From: Pedobacter agri PB92
Lineage (GTDB): Bacteria; Bacteroidota; Bacteroidia; Sphingobacteriales; Sphingobacteriaceae
Direction: 5' to 3'
DNA: 39,953 bases
Assembly (NCBI RefSeq): GCF_000258495.1
Contig: NZ_AJLG01000019.1
Coordinates: 1 to 39,953, forward strand
Below the pieces are notes generated by a model. That model was not told where the DNA came from. It saw only the letters and a list, made by a program, of their open reading frames with translations, and made no database searches. The translations under genes were made by a program, and so were the position numbers. Shown here in pieces: positions 8,947 through 15,752 of the stretch. Positions within the stretch are counted from its first letter, which is position 1. The number at the start of each line of letters is the position of its first letter.

Positions 8947-9232
8947 ATCTGTTTATTTTAGAAAGTTGATTAACAGGATAAAAAACACCCATAGAAAAAG
9001 CTTTATCATGAAGCCCTTTTTTCTGGCGGGCACCGATATAAAAAAAACCAGAAATAATGATCCCGGCCATAACCACCGCCCCTAAATACATATTAATGAT
9101 CGCCATCGTCAAAGCGCCGATCACCAGTGCACTCAATAGCAGGCCTACTGCCCAATAGATAAACTTTCCCTTGAAACCCTTATAAACCATCGGTTTTTGC
9201 AGCCCCTTATAGACCGGAAATGACCTCGACAT
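8930..9232 (-). CDS. traF: Conjugative transposon protein TraF (DUF4133, VirB3-like)
   Basis: This 100-residue protein begins with a short cytoplasmic stretch carrying YKGLQKPMVYKGFKGKF, the conserved N-terminal signature of Bacteroidetes TraF. Two closely spaced membrane segments at about residues 26-44 and 47-66 and a basic tail follow. Size and two-helix topology match VirB3, which works with the VirB4 ATPase. It follows traE after one base and overlaps traG by 17 bases. Confidence 0.9.
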   Translation of the reverse strand: MSRSFPVYKGLQKPMVYKGFKGKFIYWAVGLLLSALVIGALTMAIINMYLGAVVMAGIIISGFFYIGARQKKGLHDKAFSMGVFYPVNQLSKINRYAKAK

Positions 9233-9233
9233 G

Positions 9234-9548
9234 CTACAAACCGAAAAAGGCCTTCACAATCAAAGAACTCAGCACCAGAAACAGGCAGGATCCGCCCCAG
9301 CCCATCAGTTCCTTATTGATATCCTGATCACCACTGTTCCACTTCGAATACACCCTGATCCCACCAACAATTCCCACGATCCCGCCAATCACCAGTGCGA
9401 TGTTTGTGGCCGGATCGACATAAGTCTTCAGGGTAGAAGTGGCCGTATTCAATCCCGTCACCCCGCTTTGTGCAAACAAGTCACCAAAAACAGAAATTAA
9501 TACCAACAGGCAAGACAGCCTTACTACATTCATCTTTTTCATTATCAA
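9234..9548 (-). CDS. traE: Conjugative transposon protein TraE (DUF4134, pilin-like)
   Basis: This 104-residue protein has a signal peptide ending DLFAQS (the ATG three codons in, MKKMNVVRL, is a good alternative start). A mature part with two membrane helices (about 51-68 and 86-102) follows, separated by the conserved loop VYSKWNSGDQDINKELMGW. DUF4134/TraE is the VirB2-like small membrane protein of Bacteroidetes conjugation systems and probably the pilin. A second gene of the same family lies just upstream at 9656-9957. Confidence 0.92.
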   Translation of the reverse strand: MIMKKMNVVRLSCLLVLISVFGDLFAQSGVTGLNTATSTLKTYVDPATNIALVIGGIVGIVGGIRVYSKWNSGDQDINKELMGWGGSCLFLVLSSLIVKAFFGL

Positions 9549-9655
9549 AAAATTTAAGTTTAAACCTCACCCCAATAGAAAAATCAGGGCACAAAAAAAG
9601 CCGCGGAGTAGCAGCAAAAAATTAAAACGAACCAACCAATTAAAACCCAACCAAC

Positions 9656-9957
9656 TTAAAGACCAAAGAAGCCGGCAACCATCAGTCCCAGGACCAATAC
9701 AAAAAGTGAGGAGAAAAACCAGGCCGGCACATCCATACTCACATCCTTCCCCATCTGCCATTTATGATAAACGCTGACGGCACCTGCTATAGCGATCAAA
9801 CCTGCAAGCACGAAAGAGAGGTCTCGAAAAGAAAAAACGAACCGTGCAGGAAGCTTTCCGCCTGCTGCAGCTCAGCTATTCCATTACCAGCTCCTGCTTG
9901 TAAAATCAGTAGAACCTGAACCGGCATTCCTGCCAAAATAACCCAAAGACTTTCCAT
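9656..9957 (-). CDS. Second TraE-like (DUF4134) pilin gene, frameshifted
   Basis: No single frame covers this gene. From the ATG at 9957 one frame encodes MESLWVILAGMPVQVLLILQ and on through GIAELQQAESFLHGS. Another frame continues RDLSFVLAGLIAIAGAVSVY, then HKWQMGKDV, and ends VLGLMVAGFFGL at a TAA at 9656. The second part matches TraE closely (VYxKW motif, two helices, ending FFGL). Adding one base to the six-A run at 9832-9837 joins the two into a 100-residue protein, the TraE size. I infer a sequencing undercall, so the gene is probably intact. Two pilin-like genes in tandem could give a composite pilus or one regulatory subunit. Confidence 0.8.
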
Positions 9958-9977
9958 AACCACCTCCCAACGAAATG

Positions 9978-10304
9978 TTAATATTTTACCTTGCCCGTAA
10001 ACTCTATACTTTCTGACCGGGCCAGTTCAAAGAGTTGTCTGATGTTCACCCCGGCAGAGGAATAAATGGGCGACTCCGGCACGAAGGTATCACCCTCATC
10101 AATAAAATAATCGATCTCCTCCCCATCACTCACCTTGACCGGGAACATCGTCTCATCCTCCGTATCTACCTTGACTGATATCAGAGTATTATCGCCTACA
10201 TCAACCGACCGCCTTACTTTTAGTAAATCAAAACCGATATTGGCGGAATAATAAAAAAAGTAGATACCCAGTATCCATGTTAAAAAACTGATCCAACTCA
10301 TCAT
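9978..10304 (-). CDS. Small membrane-anchored protein of the transfer operon, unknown
   Basis: This 108-residue protein has one N-terminal membrane segment (about residues 3-21, WISFLTWILGIYFFYYSANI). The acidic soluble domain that follows has a conserved-looking SVKVDTEDETMFPVKVSDGE stretch. It starts inside the end of the preceding gene (4-base overlap) and precedes the second traE by 20 bases. It occupies the traB/traD zone of other elements, but I see no recognisable similarity and leave it unnamed. Confidence 0.7.
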   Translation of the reverse strand: MMSWISFLTWILGIYFFYYSANIGFDLLKVRRSVDVGDNTLISVKVDTEDETMFPVKVSDGEEIDYFIDEGDTFVPESPIYSSAGVNIRQLFELARSESIEFTGKVKY

Positions 10305-10675
10305 TCAAAATTTTCAAGAGATTCCTTAATAAAACTTTTAATCTCGGGATGCCTTTCAAAAAGGTAGACAATCGAAAAAGCGATCACCCTATTCATATCC
10401 AGACCCGAAGCCAGCTTCAGCCGGCCAAGCAAAGCTACCGTGCGGGCATCCAGCCTGGGATGAAGCAAATGCTTCTGATCGCTACAATCGAATTCCCTGA
10501 TCCGCGAAATGATATCCGAAGCTTTCTTACCCTTACCCGATACCGGGTCATCTTTAGTAGCATCCACCTTTTTTCCTTTAGCACCAACCACCGGATCTTT
10601 GTTTGATGGGATCACTTCCCCCGTTCCGATACTCTTTCTGAGTTCATCAGCGAGTGATTTCATTTGTGTCTTCAT
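10301..10675 (-). CDS. Transfer-operon accessory protein, possibly TraC/DUF3408-like
   Basis: This 124-residue cytoplasmic protein has a low-complexity Lys/Gly/Asp linker (about 20-52) and a compact C-terminal helical region. That region contains DARTVALLGRLKLASGLDMN and VIAFSIVYLFERHPEIKSFI. The long linker and C-terminal helix-turn-helix or ribbon-helix-helix-like end recall DUF3408/TraC proteins, which follow the ParA gene in Bacteroides elements. The position, 28 bases after the ParA gene, agrees. It may bind DNA or partner with the ATPase; the family call is tentative. Confidence 0.65.
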   Translation of the reverse strand: MKTQMKSLADELRKSIGTGEVIPSNKDPVVGAKGKKVDATKDDPVSGKGKKASDIISRIREFDCSDQKHLLHPRLDARTVALLGRLKLASGLDMNRVIAFSIVYLFERHPEIKSFIKESLENFE

Positions 10676-10703
10676 ATTGAACCATTTAAAATATTAAAAA
10701 AAG

Positions 10704-11336
10704 TCAAGCAGGCTTAACCTCCAGATAACGCTCATAGACCTTTTCAAAGACCGGCAAGATCAGTGGAAAAATCATCATTGGCGTCTGAAAGGTATTGGTC
10801 CGCTGGAAATCAATACGGTCAGCAATTGCGGCTGATATCTCACCAAATCTGGAAAGCTGCAGTTCTACCTCGCTTTGCGTTTCATATTTGACATTTCCCT
10901 TGATCCTGTTGGGCACAAAGACTAGTGGCGCATCAGGATTGATCTTGCGGAAAACCACCGAAAAAAGAATCGTTGAATCAAAACTCAGTTCATCATAAGA
11001 AAAAGGACAAAGGGTCAGTTCTGCTGAAGAGAACACCGGCAACAGTCCATCATCATCGAGTTTCCCGGGGAGATCAATAATTACAATATGTTCAGGCTTG
11101 GCACTGAGTACGGTATACATCGAGGGAAAATGTTCCAGCCCGGCCGCGATCACTTCATATGGCGCTTCATTGTCCAGCACCTTTCCCTTCTCGTATTTTT
11201 GGGCCAGAGACTGCTGATAATCCATATCAATTACCGTCACCTTTCTTTTTTTGACCATCGTTAAAAAATTAGCTAATAGCAGCGCAAGCGTACTTTTCCC
11301 TGCACCGCCCTTTTGGTTTCCTATTAATATAAGCAT
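10704..11336 (-). CDS. ParA/MinD-type ATPase (TraA of conjugative elements)
   Basis: This 210-residue P-loop ATPase has the deviant Walker A motif KGGAGKST at residues 9-16, the second acidic strand VIDMDYQQS (about 35-43) and the HIVIIDLPG Walker B-like strand near residue 85. It is close in size to the ParA-like protein called TraA in CTnDOT-type elements. No ParB gene lies next to it, so it probably acts in element maintenance or in positioning the transfer machinery. It lies 16 bases after the relaxase gene and 28 bases before the next gene. Confidence 0.9.
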   Translation of the reverse strand: MLILIGNQKGGAGKSTLALLLANFLTMVKKRKVTVIDMDYQQSLAQKYEKGKVLDNEAPYEVIAAGLEHFPSMYTVLSAKPEHIVIIDLPGKLDDDGLLPVFSSAELTLCPFSYDELSFDSTILFSVVFRKINPDAPLVFVPNRIKGNVKYETQSEVELQLSRFGEISAAIADRIDFQRTNTFQTPMMIFPLILPVFEKVYERYLEVKPA

Positions 11337-11352
11337 ATCAGTAAAAATTTAA

Positions 11353-12516
11353 TTATCTGGTATTGGTCCTGGCCATTCCCTTTCTGGCCCGGTTGCGGCC
11401 AAGAATGGCCTCATCATCGATATCGTCTCTCAATTCCAGTAGGCCCATATCATCCGCACCTGTTTCGGCAGCCGCCAATTCACCGGAGCGTTCATCACCA
11501 TTGCCAGGATCAAAATTCCCGGTATCCTGCTTTCCTATAAGCTGATCAATAATGTGATCCACCCGATTTAGCTCAGTAGACTCCTGGGAAACTCCTGCCG
11601 CGAGCATATCTTTTAGCGGCATCACTTCAGCGCCTTTAAAAACCCGCTGGCCGGCGTGGTCTATGATCGTATAACCGTAAGGAAGCTTGCCCTTAGCGCT
11701 ATGAAAAACAAGCTCAAATCCAAGCTTTTCCGATGCAAAGGCGGCAAAGTCCGAAGTATACCGAATCGGCGCAACAGACCGGTAATCAGAAATGGGGACC
11801 GGAATCAGCCGGGGGAAATGAACAGGAAGATATTTAAGAAAAATTTGCCTGAGTTGATTGGCCCGCTTTTTATCAAAAGCCATAAACCTGGAATGAATCA
11901 GATTAAGATCAACCTTTCCCAGCACCCTGCCATAACGGAAAAGTTCCAGCTTTCCCTCAGCCTCACGAAGATCATAGCCACTGCTTTCCAACAACAATTT
12001 AAACTGAGCAAGGGTTGAAAACTGATAAGCAAGCGCCGAACTGATATCCTTTTTACAGACCACCTCCGGATCAATACCCTGCAAAGCATTCAATGCTGCT
12101 ACTGCTCTGATCCGCTCAAACCCCGACGAAATCTTTTTTCCTTCCCGGTTTACACGGCAAGAAACCAGGTGCACATGATGGTTATCCGTATCGCCATGAA
12201 AAACAATCAGGTAAGGATTCTTGCCATAACCCATCTTCTCCAGCCAGCGTTCAGCTAAAACTGAAAGTTCCTGAGCAGAAGTAGATTTACCGTCCGCAGA
12301 AATGACCGCGTGAAACTGGGGTTTGGCAATCCTGCTGTTTCCAGCGGCCAAATGTTTAAGGTAATTGATATAGTCCTGAGGACGGATATCAGAAAGAGCA
12401 TCCATGGCGCGAAAGTTTCTGGCCACCATCAGCTCGCCCATCCCCCGGTCGACCTTATCTGTATTATACCGTACCGCGGCAAAGCTGGCAGATGGACTAA
12501 GTATCTTGACAATCAT
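11353..12516 (-). CDS. mobB: Relaxase/mobilization nuclease (MobB, MOBP type)
   Basis: This 387-residue relaxase would nick oriT and stay covalently attached to the DNA strand. An N-terminal Tyr (VRYN, Tyr17) is the likely nucleophile. The metal-binding motif HGDTDNHHVHLVSCRV (about 107-122) has the three His typical of motif III. RWLEKMGYGKNPYLIVFHGD is the hallmark of Bacteroidetes MobB. The C-terminal third is variable and acidic, followed by a basic tail (RNRARKGMARTNTR). It is separated from the upstream mobilization gene by 316 non-coding bases. Between it and traG I find no coupling-protein gene (MobC/VirD4). Confidence 0.93.
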   Translation of the reverse strand: MIVKILSPSASFAAVRYNTDKVDRGMGELMVARNFRAMDALSDIRPQDYINYLKHLAAGNSRIAKPQFHAVISADGKSTSAQELSVLAERWLEKMGYGKNPYLIVFHGDTDNHHVHLVSCRVNREGKKISSGFERIRAVAALNALQGIDPEVVCKKDISSALAYQFSTLAQFKLLLESSGYDLREAEGKLELFRYGRVLGKVDLNLIHSRFMAFDKKRANQLRQIFLKYLPVHFPRLIPVPISDYRSVAPIRYTSDFAAFASEKLGFELVFHSAKGKLPYGYTIIDHAGQRVFKGAEVMPLKDMLAAGVSQESTELNRVDHIIDQLIGKQDTGNFDPGNGDERSGELAAAETGADDMGLLELRDDIDDEAILGRNRARKGMARTNTR

Positions 12517-12832
12517 ATCGCTTAAGATTTTAATATCAGGATCTCATCTTAGCCAGCTCATCAGATATCGCGTTATAGTAATAGCAAATGAATTTGTTAA
12601 TTTCAGATCAGGATTGATAGTGATCAAGCTATTTAGTTCGTTAAAGCGCAACATCGACCGCACTAAAGCTAACAAACTAGCAAATGACCTTGCAACCTGC
12701 TGAGTAAGCTAAATGACTAATCAGCTCACTGAATATCAGGAGAACAATTGATTAGGCTAACAAAATAACTCAGTAGCAAACTTGCTAACTAACAAAACAA
12801 CAAAATACTAAACTATCTGGCCATCACATTAG
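12517..12832. repeat. AT-rich spacer with repeated GCTAA/TTAGC words
   Basis: This 316-base stretch between the two mobilization genes contains no gene I can support. It is rich in GCTAA words on either strand, for example AGCTAACAAACTAGC near 12667, AAGCTAAATGACTAATCAGC near 12707, GGCTAAC near 12758, TTGCTAACTAAC near 12782 and TTAGCTAGCTA near 12829. The same words recur near 13733-13762 on the other side of the upstream mobilization gene. They may be protein-binding sites or simple drift. Confidence 0.4.
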
Positions 12833-13231
12833 CTAGCTACCCAGCAACCTGATGAGCTTTCTCATCAATCGTTCGAGATTCATCTTAATTTTGTTGTATT
12901 TCCGCAGCTCTAACAGCAACCTGTCCACCAACACACCTGATAGCAGTCCATCCTGATTTAGAATATTCGCATAACGTGCGAGCTGATTAATATTATTTCC
13001 AGCTCTTGAAAGTTCCAGGCCTATCACATCTAAATTGTTCATCATTAATTTTGAATCTATCACCATTCTTTCTCCTTCAGAGAGGACCTTTTTACGGATC
13101 AGATCCGCTTTTTTCATCCCTGAGGCTTTCTCCATTGCCAGGATCAGGTCAAACTCCTCCTCCGTAAACCGGACATCTATTTTTTTGATGCGTTTGCCAG
13201 AAACTAATGGAGGCCTACCCCTATATCTCAT
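12833..13231 (-). CDS. mobA: Relaxosome accessory protein (MobA/MobC type)
   Basis: This 132-residue protein has a basic N-terminus (MRYRGRPPLVSGKRIKK). A ribbon-helix-helix-like segment, IDVRFTEEEFDLILAMEKAS, follows. The C-terminal helical region contains LSRAGNNINQLARYANILNQ, the hallmark of the bacterial mobilization protein family (MobC, PF05713). In Bacteroidetes elements the gene in this position is usually called mobA. It would bind oriT and assist the relaxase encoded downstream. The inverted repeat, terminator and GC-rich island just upstream fit an oriT location. Confidence 0.88.
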   Translation of the reverse strand: MRYRGRPPLVSGKRIKKIDVRFTEEEFDLILAMEKASGMKKADLIRKKVLSEGERMVIDSKLMMNNLDVIGLELSRAGNNINQLARYANILNQDGLLSGVLVDRLLLELRKYNKIKMNLERLMRKLIRLLGS

Positions 13232-13340
13232 CTGCTATCCTCCTAAATTAACTTCTACAACCTATATGAAAGTTCAAAAAGGGAACGAGTTGCGAGTTTC
13301 CTTCACCCTTTATGATGAGCGGATCCCGCGAAGAGATAAA

Positions 13341-13378
13341 GGCAAGATTCTTTTTGTCCGACAAAAAGACATCTTGCC
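13341..13378. repeat. Long near-perfect inverted repeat, candidate oriT element
   Basis: The left arm 13341-13358 (GGCAAGATTCTTTTTGTC) and the right arm 13360-13378 (GACAAAAAGACATCTTGCC) are complementary except for one extra base in the right arm, with a one-base spacer. It lies 110 bases upstream of the MobA/MobC gene. Inverted repeats of this length beside mobilization genes are typical of relaxase recognition sites. A role as a second minus-strand terminator is less likely because the T-tract is short. Confidence 0.6.
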
Positions 13379-13474
13379 AATAAAAAAACAAACAGTACCT
13401 CATCCATATTACCGAGCTTCTCCTCTTAAAAGAACCGACAAAGAAAATCTGAACAAACCCTAAAATCAAGGCAT

Positions 13475-13498
13475 AAAAAAAGGGGCCTCCCGGCCCCT
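13475..13498 (-). terminator. Rho-independent terminator, minus strand
   Basis: On the minus strand, AGGGGCC-GGGA-GGCCCCT forms a 7-bp GC-rich stem (arms 13492-13498 and 13481-13487) with a 4-base loop, followed at once by a T run (13480-13475). No protein gene lies directly upstream on this strand up to 14 kb. It therefore probably ends a short non-coding or leader transcript before the mobilization operon. Confidence 0.75.
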
Positions 13499-13499
13499 C

Positions 13500-13630
13500 C
13501 CACCTTAACCAAAACACAAACAAACCATGTGCTTAAAAAAGGTAATCCGGAATTACTCGCGTCAGTCCATACAGACCGGGCCGTCGCCTGCCCCTGCGCT
13601 TTCATATATTGATATCATCTCAACTTCACA
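13500..13630 (-). ncRNA. Candidate short RNA or oriT core upstream of the terminator
   Basis: A conspicuous GC-rich island (about 13556-13605) sits in otherwise AT-rich DNA, and a small inverted repeat GTAAT-CCGGA-ATTAC lies at 13542-13556. Both lie just before the minus-strand terminator at 13475-13498, and no convincing protein is encoded. A 59-codon frame from 13605 runs through the terminator hairpin and has implausible composition. The block could be a small RNA, a leader, or part of the transfer origin. The boundaries are guesses. Confidence 0.35.
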
Positions 13631-13639
13631 GGATTTTCC

Positions 13640-14060
13640 GCTCCTCGCAGAATAATGCTTCATTCCCAAATGTCAAAGATCCAATTGACCACGGTTAAAG
13701 CAGTTTATGCTATTACCTCCGATAGGCCTATATCTAACTAGCAGCTAAATCAGCTAACTAAGTGTCTCGACACAAACCTATTCACGAATTGAATGATTGG
13801 AAATTTTTGAACTATATTGGGCTATATTGAACTGTAAATGAACTCAATATGAACTCAGATATTTTAATATTCAGGATTATATGTTTAATTAAACCTTTAA
13901 AAAAGAAAAAGCTATCTGTGGAATTTTTGGAAATCCAATATTCTCAGCCTGATGTTAACAATACGAGTGCTGGGTAGCATCGATCAGTAGTTTTGAAAGC
14001 TGAGGACTTTTTTATGTTATATTTACCGTCACAAACAATCTATAAATTTCGATTGGCATT
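13640..14060. other. Non-coding stretch with helically phased TGAACT repeats
   Basis: No gene is supported here. Four copies of TGAACT begin at 13808, 13828, 13839 and 13850, spaced 20, 11 and 11 bases apart, so they lie on one face of the helix. Two copies of CTATATTG at 13812 and 13822 lie within the same block. Such phased short repeats commonly bind a regulator or an accessory recombination protein. The DUF429 gene starts about 200 bases further on. Confidence 0.4.
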
Positions 14061-14723
14061 TTGGTTACAGATAATAAAGCAATTCTGGAAAGACTCATTA
14101 AATTAAACGACTCAGCAGTTGTTGGGATTGATTTAACAGGATCAGAAAATAAAGCTTCAGGATGGGCAGTCATTCAGAATGGAGATGTGAGTACGAGAAA
14201 AATCTTCAAGAATGATGAGCTGATTGAAGAAACTGTAAAGATGAATCCTGGAATTATTGCGATTGACTCTCCTCTCTCACTGCCAAGAGGTCGGATTTCA
14301 GTCTACGATGATGATCCTGGAAGGCAAATTTATGGGATCACAAGGGCTTGTGAACGTGAGATGTTAAAAAAAGGAATCAGATCTTATCCGCCATTGATCC
14401 AAAGTATGCAAAAGCTTACCTTAAGAGGCATTAACTTAGCAGGCGAGTTCAGGATATTGGGCTATCAAGTGATAGAAAGCTTTCCAGGCGGCGTTCAGGA
14501 CATACTTGGTCTTCCCAGGAAACAGAAAGATATTAAGCAATTGGTAACAGGGCTTGCTGAGATGGGTCTAAAGGGCGCTTTCTCCAAAGCCCGGATCAGC
14601 CATGATGAGATTGATGCTATAAGTGCTGCACTTGGTGGACTTTTCTTTGTCGCTGGAGAATATGAAGCGGTTGGAGACCATGAAGAAGGCTGTGTGATAC
14701 TCCCGAATGTTAAACACCGCTAA
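14061..14723 (+). CDS. DUF429 protein (predicted RNase H-fold nuclease-like)
   Basis: This 220-residue protein has the DUF429 pattern. The first acidic strand is VVGIDLTGSENKASGWA (Asp24) and the second is IIAIDSPLSLPRG (Asp69). A CEREMLKKGIRSYPPLIQSM motif, VIESFPGGVQDILGLPRKQ and a C-terminal HDEIDAISAALGG segment follow. The family is predicted to adopt an RNase H-like fold, and its biological role is unknown. The start is a TTG at 14061; the frame is closed just upstream by a TAA at 14043 and has no ATG in between. It is the first plus-strand gene beyond the conjugation operon and may be cargo of the element. Confidence 0.8.
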   Translation: MVTDNKAILERLIKLNDSAVVGIDLTGSENKASGWAVIQNGDVSTRKIFKNDELIEETVKMNPGIIAIDSPLSLPRGRISVYDDDPGRQIYGITRACEREMLKKGIRSYPPLIQSMQKLTLRGINLAGEFRILGYQVIESFPGGVQDILGLPRKQKDIKQLVTGLAEMGLKGAFSKARISHDEIDAISAALGGLFFVAGEYEAVGDHEEGCVILPNVKHR

Positions 14724-14931
14724 GCTATGTATACTGTCAGAAGTGAACGTTAAATACAAAATTTTAGCAACAAAACGATAATGGTTGCTGGTCAACTTTC
14801 CTGAACTGATCAAGATGTGATGGACCCGCTATTATATAAGGAAAATATGCCTTTGGCATACTCAGCAAATTATCATATTTGCGAGCACGAAAAATTTGTC
14901 TGGATAAAGCAAACTAAAAATCAGCTGAATT

Positions 14932-15411
14932 TTACACCGAACGCAGTTCCTTCTTTGCTTTCACTTCCAGCTTATAAGTGAAGTCCTCCGCGAAATTATA
15001 ACTGTACACCGTTAAATTCATAGCAATATCCTGTTGGAAAATCCGCTTCACATGCTTACAGAAAATAGATTGGAAGGTTCTCAGGTTCACCTGAGGTTTG
15101 CAAACAACGGAGATTTCATTATCTGATTTCTTTTCCACAGTACTGATGATACCTGGCCAGCGTTCCTTGATCCGAAGTGGAACTGAATCATAATAATATT
15201 GTTGAATAAAAGTACCTGCTGCCTGGATGAAACCGTTTGGCAACACTTCACCCGACAATTGCCTCCATACGCCATTTAGCCTGGACAAACGGGCGAGCAA
15301 TACATTTTCATCACGCACACACCACAGGTCATCACCCGGGTTCTGAAAAAGTATAAAGTGGCGGAAGTTTCCATAAATATCCTTGAAGTGGTAATCGAGT
15401 GCTATCATCAT
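14932..15411 (-). CDS. Conserved-looking protein of unknown function
   Basis: This 159-residue soluble protein has no signal peptide and is mixed α/β, with aromatic N-terminal strands (LDYHFKDIYGNFRHFILFQN). The C-terminus ends in FAEDFTYKLEVKAKKELRSV. Codon pattern and length argue for a real gene, but I recognise no family. It stands alone, convergent with the DUF429 gene. The two adjacent Met codons at 15411 and 15408 are equally good starts. Confidence 0.65.
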   Translation of the reverse strand: MMIALDYHFKDIYGNFRHFILFQNPGDDLWCVRDENVLLARLSRLNGVWRQLSGEVLPNGFIQAAGTFIQQYYYDSVPLRIKERWPGIISTVEKKSDNEISVVCKPQVNLRTFQSIFCKHVKRIFQQDIAMNLTVYSYNFAEDFTYKLEVKAKKELRSV

Positions 15412-15752
15412 GTTTGGTGTACGAAATTAGGAATCCCTGGGAAAGTGATCAATATTTTCTATCCACAATTTGTTGGCAAAAAACTGAGGAAATGTGCGCA
15501 TACATGCTAATCAGCTAAGAATGATATTTTTATTGAATCAATCAATTCTGCCGTGTTAGGTGCCATTTAGGAATTATCTAAACCAAACGGTGCATACTTC
15601 GTACGGTAGTTATCAGCAAATACTTCAGTATATTAACCAACTTAGGATCAGCCAGACGAAATCAAATCTTGGTACAACTACAACCGATTTAAGCGTCTAC
15701 AATTTCTTTAGCATCCAAACACAACTGTTTTTGTTCAAGATCAGCCAGATGA
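15412..15752. other. Non-coding stretch, nothing recognised
   Basis: These 341 bases lie between two minus-strand genes. The only open frame, on the plus strand from 15560, overlaps the 3' end of the histidine kinase gene and has a Thr/Gln/Ser-rich composition without protein character. No hairpin or repeat stands out. Confidence 0.5.

Noticed and set aside
13035-13463. 142-codon plus-strand frame across the MobA/MobC start region
   Set aside because: It is antisense to the mobilization gene, runs through the long inverted repeat, and has Arg/Pro/Thr-rich shadow composition.
13248-13605. Minus-strand frames (91 codons from 13523, 59 codons from 13605)
   Set aside because: Both run straight through the terminator hairpin and have Phe/Trp/Cys-rich implausible sequences.
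14820-14981. 53-codon plus-strand frame starting MDPLLYKENMPLAYSANYHI
   Set aside because: Somewhat protein-like, but it overlaps the end of the 14932-15411 gene, has no promoter or neighbour support, and is too short to trust.
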